Assembly (NCBI GenBank): GCA_050250755.1 | Contig: JBFWOB010000022.1 | Coordinates: 1-64,000, forward strand | DNA: 64,000 bases | DNA from: Ga0077555 sp050250755 | Lineage (GTDB): Bacteria; Pseudomonadota; Alphaproteobacteria; Rhizobiales; Hyphomicrobiaceae | Reading direction: 5' to 3' | Shown here: piece by piece, positions 62,995 through 64,000 of the stretch | Numbering within the stretch: the first letter of the stretch is position 1 | Layout of the letters: each line of letters begins with the position of its first letter | Position numbers and translations under genes: made by a program | The notes under the pieces: model-generated | What the model saw: only the letters and a program-made list of their open reading frames with translations | What the model was told of the DNA's origin: nothing | Database searches by the model: none

Positions 62995-64000
62995 ATGCTG
63001 AATATCGATGCCGACCGGGTGCTGCGAGATCTCCGCCATCTGAGGACACTTGGCGCCTACAAGACGGGTGTGCATCGCCCTGCGCTCTTTCCGGATCATC
63101 TTGCTTCAATGGCGTGGCTCAAGGGTGAACTCGAGGCGCTCGGTCACGAGGCGACGATCGACGGTATCGGCAATGTGTTCGGCATCGCTCCGGTCGAGGG
63201 GCGAAAACTGCTCGGCGGATCTCACCTCGAAAGCCAGAACTACGCGGGGTGGCTCGATGGGCCGCTCGGTGTGGTCTATGCGCTGGAGGCGGCGCGGGCC
63301 GTCAAGGCGGACCCGGCGCTCGCCGGCTGCGCAATGGACGTTGCGGCCTGGTGCGATGAAGAGGGCCATTTCGGAAACTTCATCGGCAGCCGATCAGCTA
63401 CGGGCTATCTTTCGGAGTCCGATATCGACGCGGCCGTCGACCGGACCACCGGCACGCCATTACGGGACGCGCTCAAGACGGCCGGGCTGGACGGTCGTCC
63501 ACGCGTCGCTGTCGATCCGAAACGGTACATCGGGTTCTTTGAAGCGCATATCGAGCAGGGCGATTGGCTCGAGGCCCATAAGTTGAAGATCGGTGTCGTT
63601 TCGGCGATCGTTGGAAGCCGGAATTTCGCGATTACATTTGAAGGCACGCAGAACCATGCAGGCACCACGCGTATGGCGATCCGGCGAGATGCCGGCGTCG
63701 CGTGCGCCCGTCTGATGATGGCGATCGAGAAGCTGTTTCCCACGATCTGCGGTCCGCGCACGGTCTGGACGACCGGCCGGGTCACGGTCTCTCCCGGGGA
63801 TCCGAGTATTATCCCAGGGCGCGCGGAGATGCTGTTCCAGTTCCGCGATACGGACGTTGCCGTGCTCGAGCGCCTCGAAGAGGCCTTGCGGAAGCTTGTT
63901 GTCGAAGCGGATCGCGAGGGGCCTTGCCGTGTCTCGCTCGATCAGCATCGCAAAGGCATGCCTGCGGAAATGGCTGAGAACATTCAGGCGGCGATTGAAC
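62995..64000 (+). CDS. M20 family hydantoinase/carbamoylase-type amidohydrolase, cut by right window edge
   Basis: This is a zinc-dependent amidohydrolase of the N-carbamoyl-L-amino-acid hydrolase / allantoate amidohydrolase group, with 335 codons visible. The metal ligands are seen in GGSHLESQNYAG (family usually GSHLD) and LDGPLGV, then WCDEEGHFGNF and EAHIEQGDWLEA, and the dimerisation-domain NHAGTTRMAIRRDA. It follows udh by 12 bp. Family members are about 410 residues, so some 75 are missing to the right. The substrate is unknown. Confidence 0.88.
   Translation, partial: MLNIDADRVLRDLRHLRTLGAYKTGVHRPALFPDHLASMAWLKGELEALGHEATIDGIGNVFGIAPVEGRKLLGGSHLESQNYAGWLDGPLGVVYALEAARAVKADPALAGCAMDVAAWCDEEGHFGNFIGSRSATGYLSESDIDAAVDRTTGTPLRDALKTAGLDGRPRVAVDPKRYIGFFEAHIEQGDWLEAHKLKIGVVSAIVGSRNFAITFEGTQNHAGTTRMAIRRDAGVACARLMMAIEKLFPTICGPRTVWTTGRVTVSPGDPSIIPGRAEMLFQFRDTDVAVLERLEEALRKLVVEADREGPCRVSLDQHRKGMPAEMAENIQAAIE

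Noticed and set aside
61627..63099. 490-codon minus-strand frame
   Set aside because: It is antisense to the AhpD-like gene and udh, both of which have clear catalytic motifs.

Overview
This window is a GC-rich chromosomal segment of an alphaproteobacterium, most likely in the order Hyphomicrobiales (Rhizobiales), near Hyphomicrobium-type lineages. The clues are the gene order rho-hemJ-hemE / ppsR-maf-aroE-coaE-dnaQ, the cell-cycle regulator GcrA next to argD-argF-hslO, the aroKB / small membrane protein / xerD / accA block, and bolA-J-domain-cobS-cobT. DUF2865 and DUF599 family proteins fit the same group. Assignment to genus is inference. I see no tRNA, rRNA, transposase, prophage or CRISPR array. 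Coding density is high, and base composition looks even throughout.

Layout. Positions 1-7.6 kb hold a cut-off peptide-ABC binding protein, proB and proA (proline synthesis) separated by a secreted GH114-like protein, and a BamA-type outer-membrane assembly factor that stands alone. Positions 7.6-15.3 kb are the replication-origin neighbourhood: rho, hemJ and hemE point left and ppsR, maf, aroE, coaE, dnaQ and a pterin dehydratase point right. The 404-bp hemE-ppsR gap between them is the best oriC candidate. Positions 15.3-27.7 kb carry two tandem DUF2865 proteins, a short-chain dehydrogenase, threonine aldolase, an MFS transporter, a dienelactone-hydrolase-like protein, a membrane-anchored spermidine-synthase-like protein, a UPF0173 metallo-hydrolase, ruvX, a DUF599 protein and a MarR regulator.

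Positions 27.7-32.4 kb hold the most interesting locus, a two-gene module. One gene encodes a 1143-residue protein with two P-loop ATPase units, an AAA-like one at the N terminus and a HerA/FtsK-like translocase at the C terminus. The other encodes a 396-residue partner with a winged-helix-like C terminus. Both proteins carry peptides that fit the beta sliding clamp binding consensus (QLKLF at the very C terminus of one, QLTLSL in a linker of the other), which suggests a replication-linked DNA transaction or defence complex.

Positions 32.8-43.1 kb contain a CAP-domain lipoprotein, an aromatic/proline-rich protein, two related membrane proteins with rlmN, then accA, xerD, a periplasmic repeat protein and a 47-residue membrane protein, divergent from aroK-aroB. 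Positions 43.1-49.8 kb hold a hydratase, bolA, a J-domain protein and cobS-cobT (aerobic cobalamin cobaltochelatase), then a phytase-like esterase. Positions 49.3-54.9 kb carry two secreted proteins built from one repeated beta-rich domain, a GlcD/D-lactate dehydrogenase flavoprotein, hslO and argF. argD has a leader containing an intrinsic terminator and a duplicated Shine-Dalgarno segment. gcrA, a decayed kinase fragment, ppk2, an SDR, a cysteine-cluster protein, a DUF6232-like membrane protein, an AhpD-like protein, uronate dehydrogenase and an amidohydrolase cut by the window edge complete the segment.
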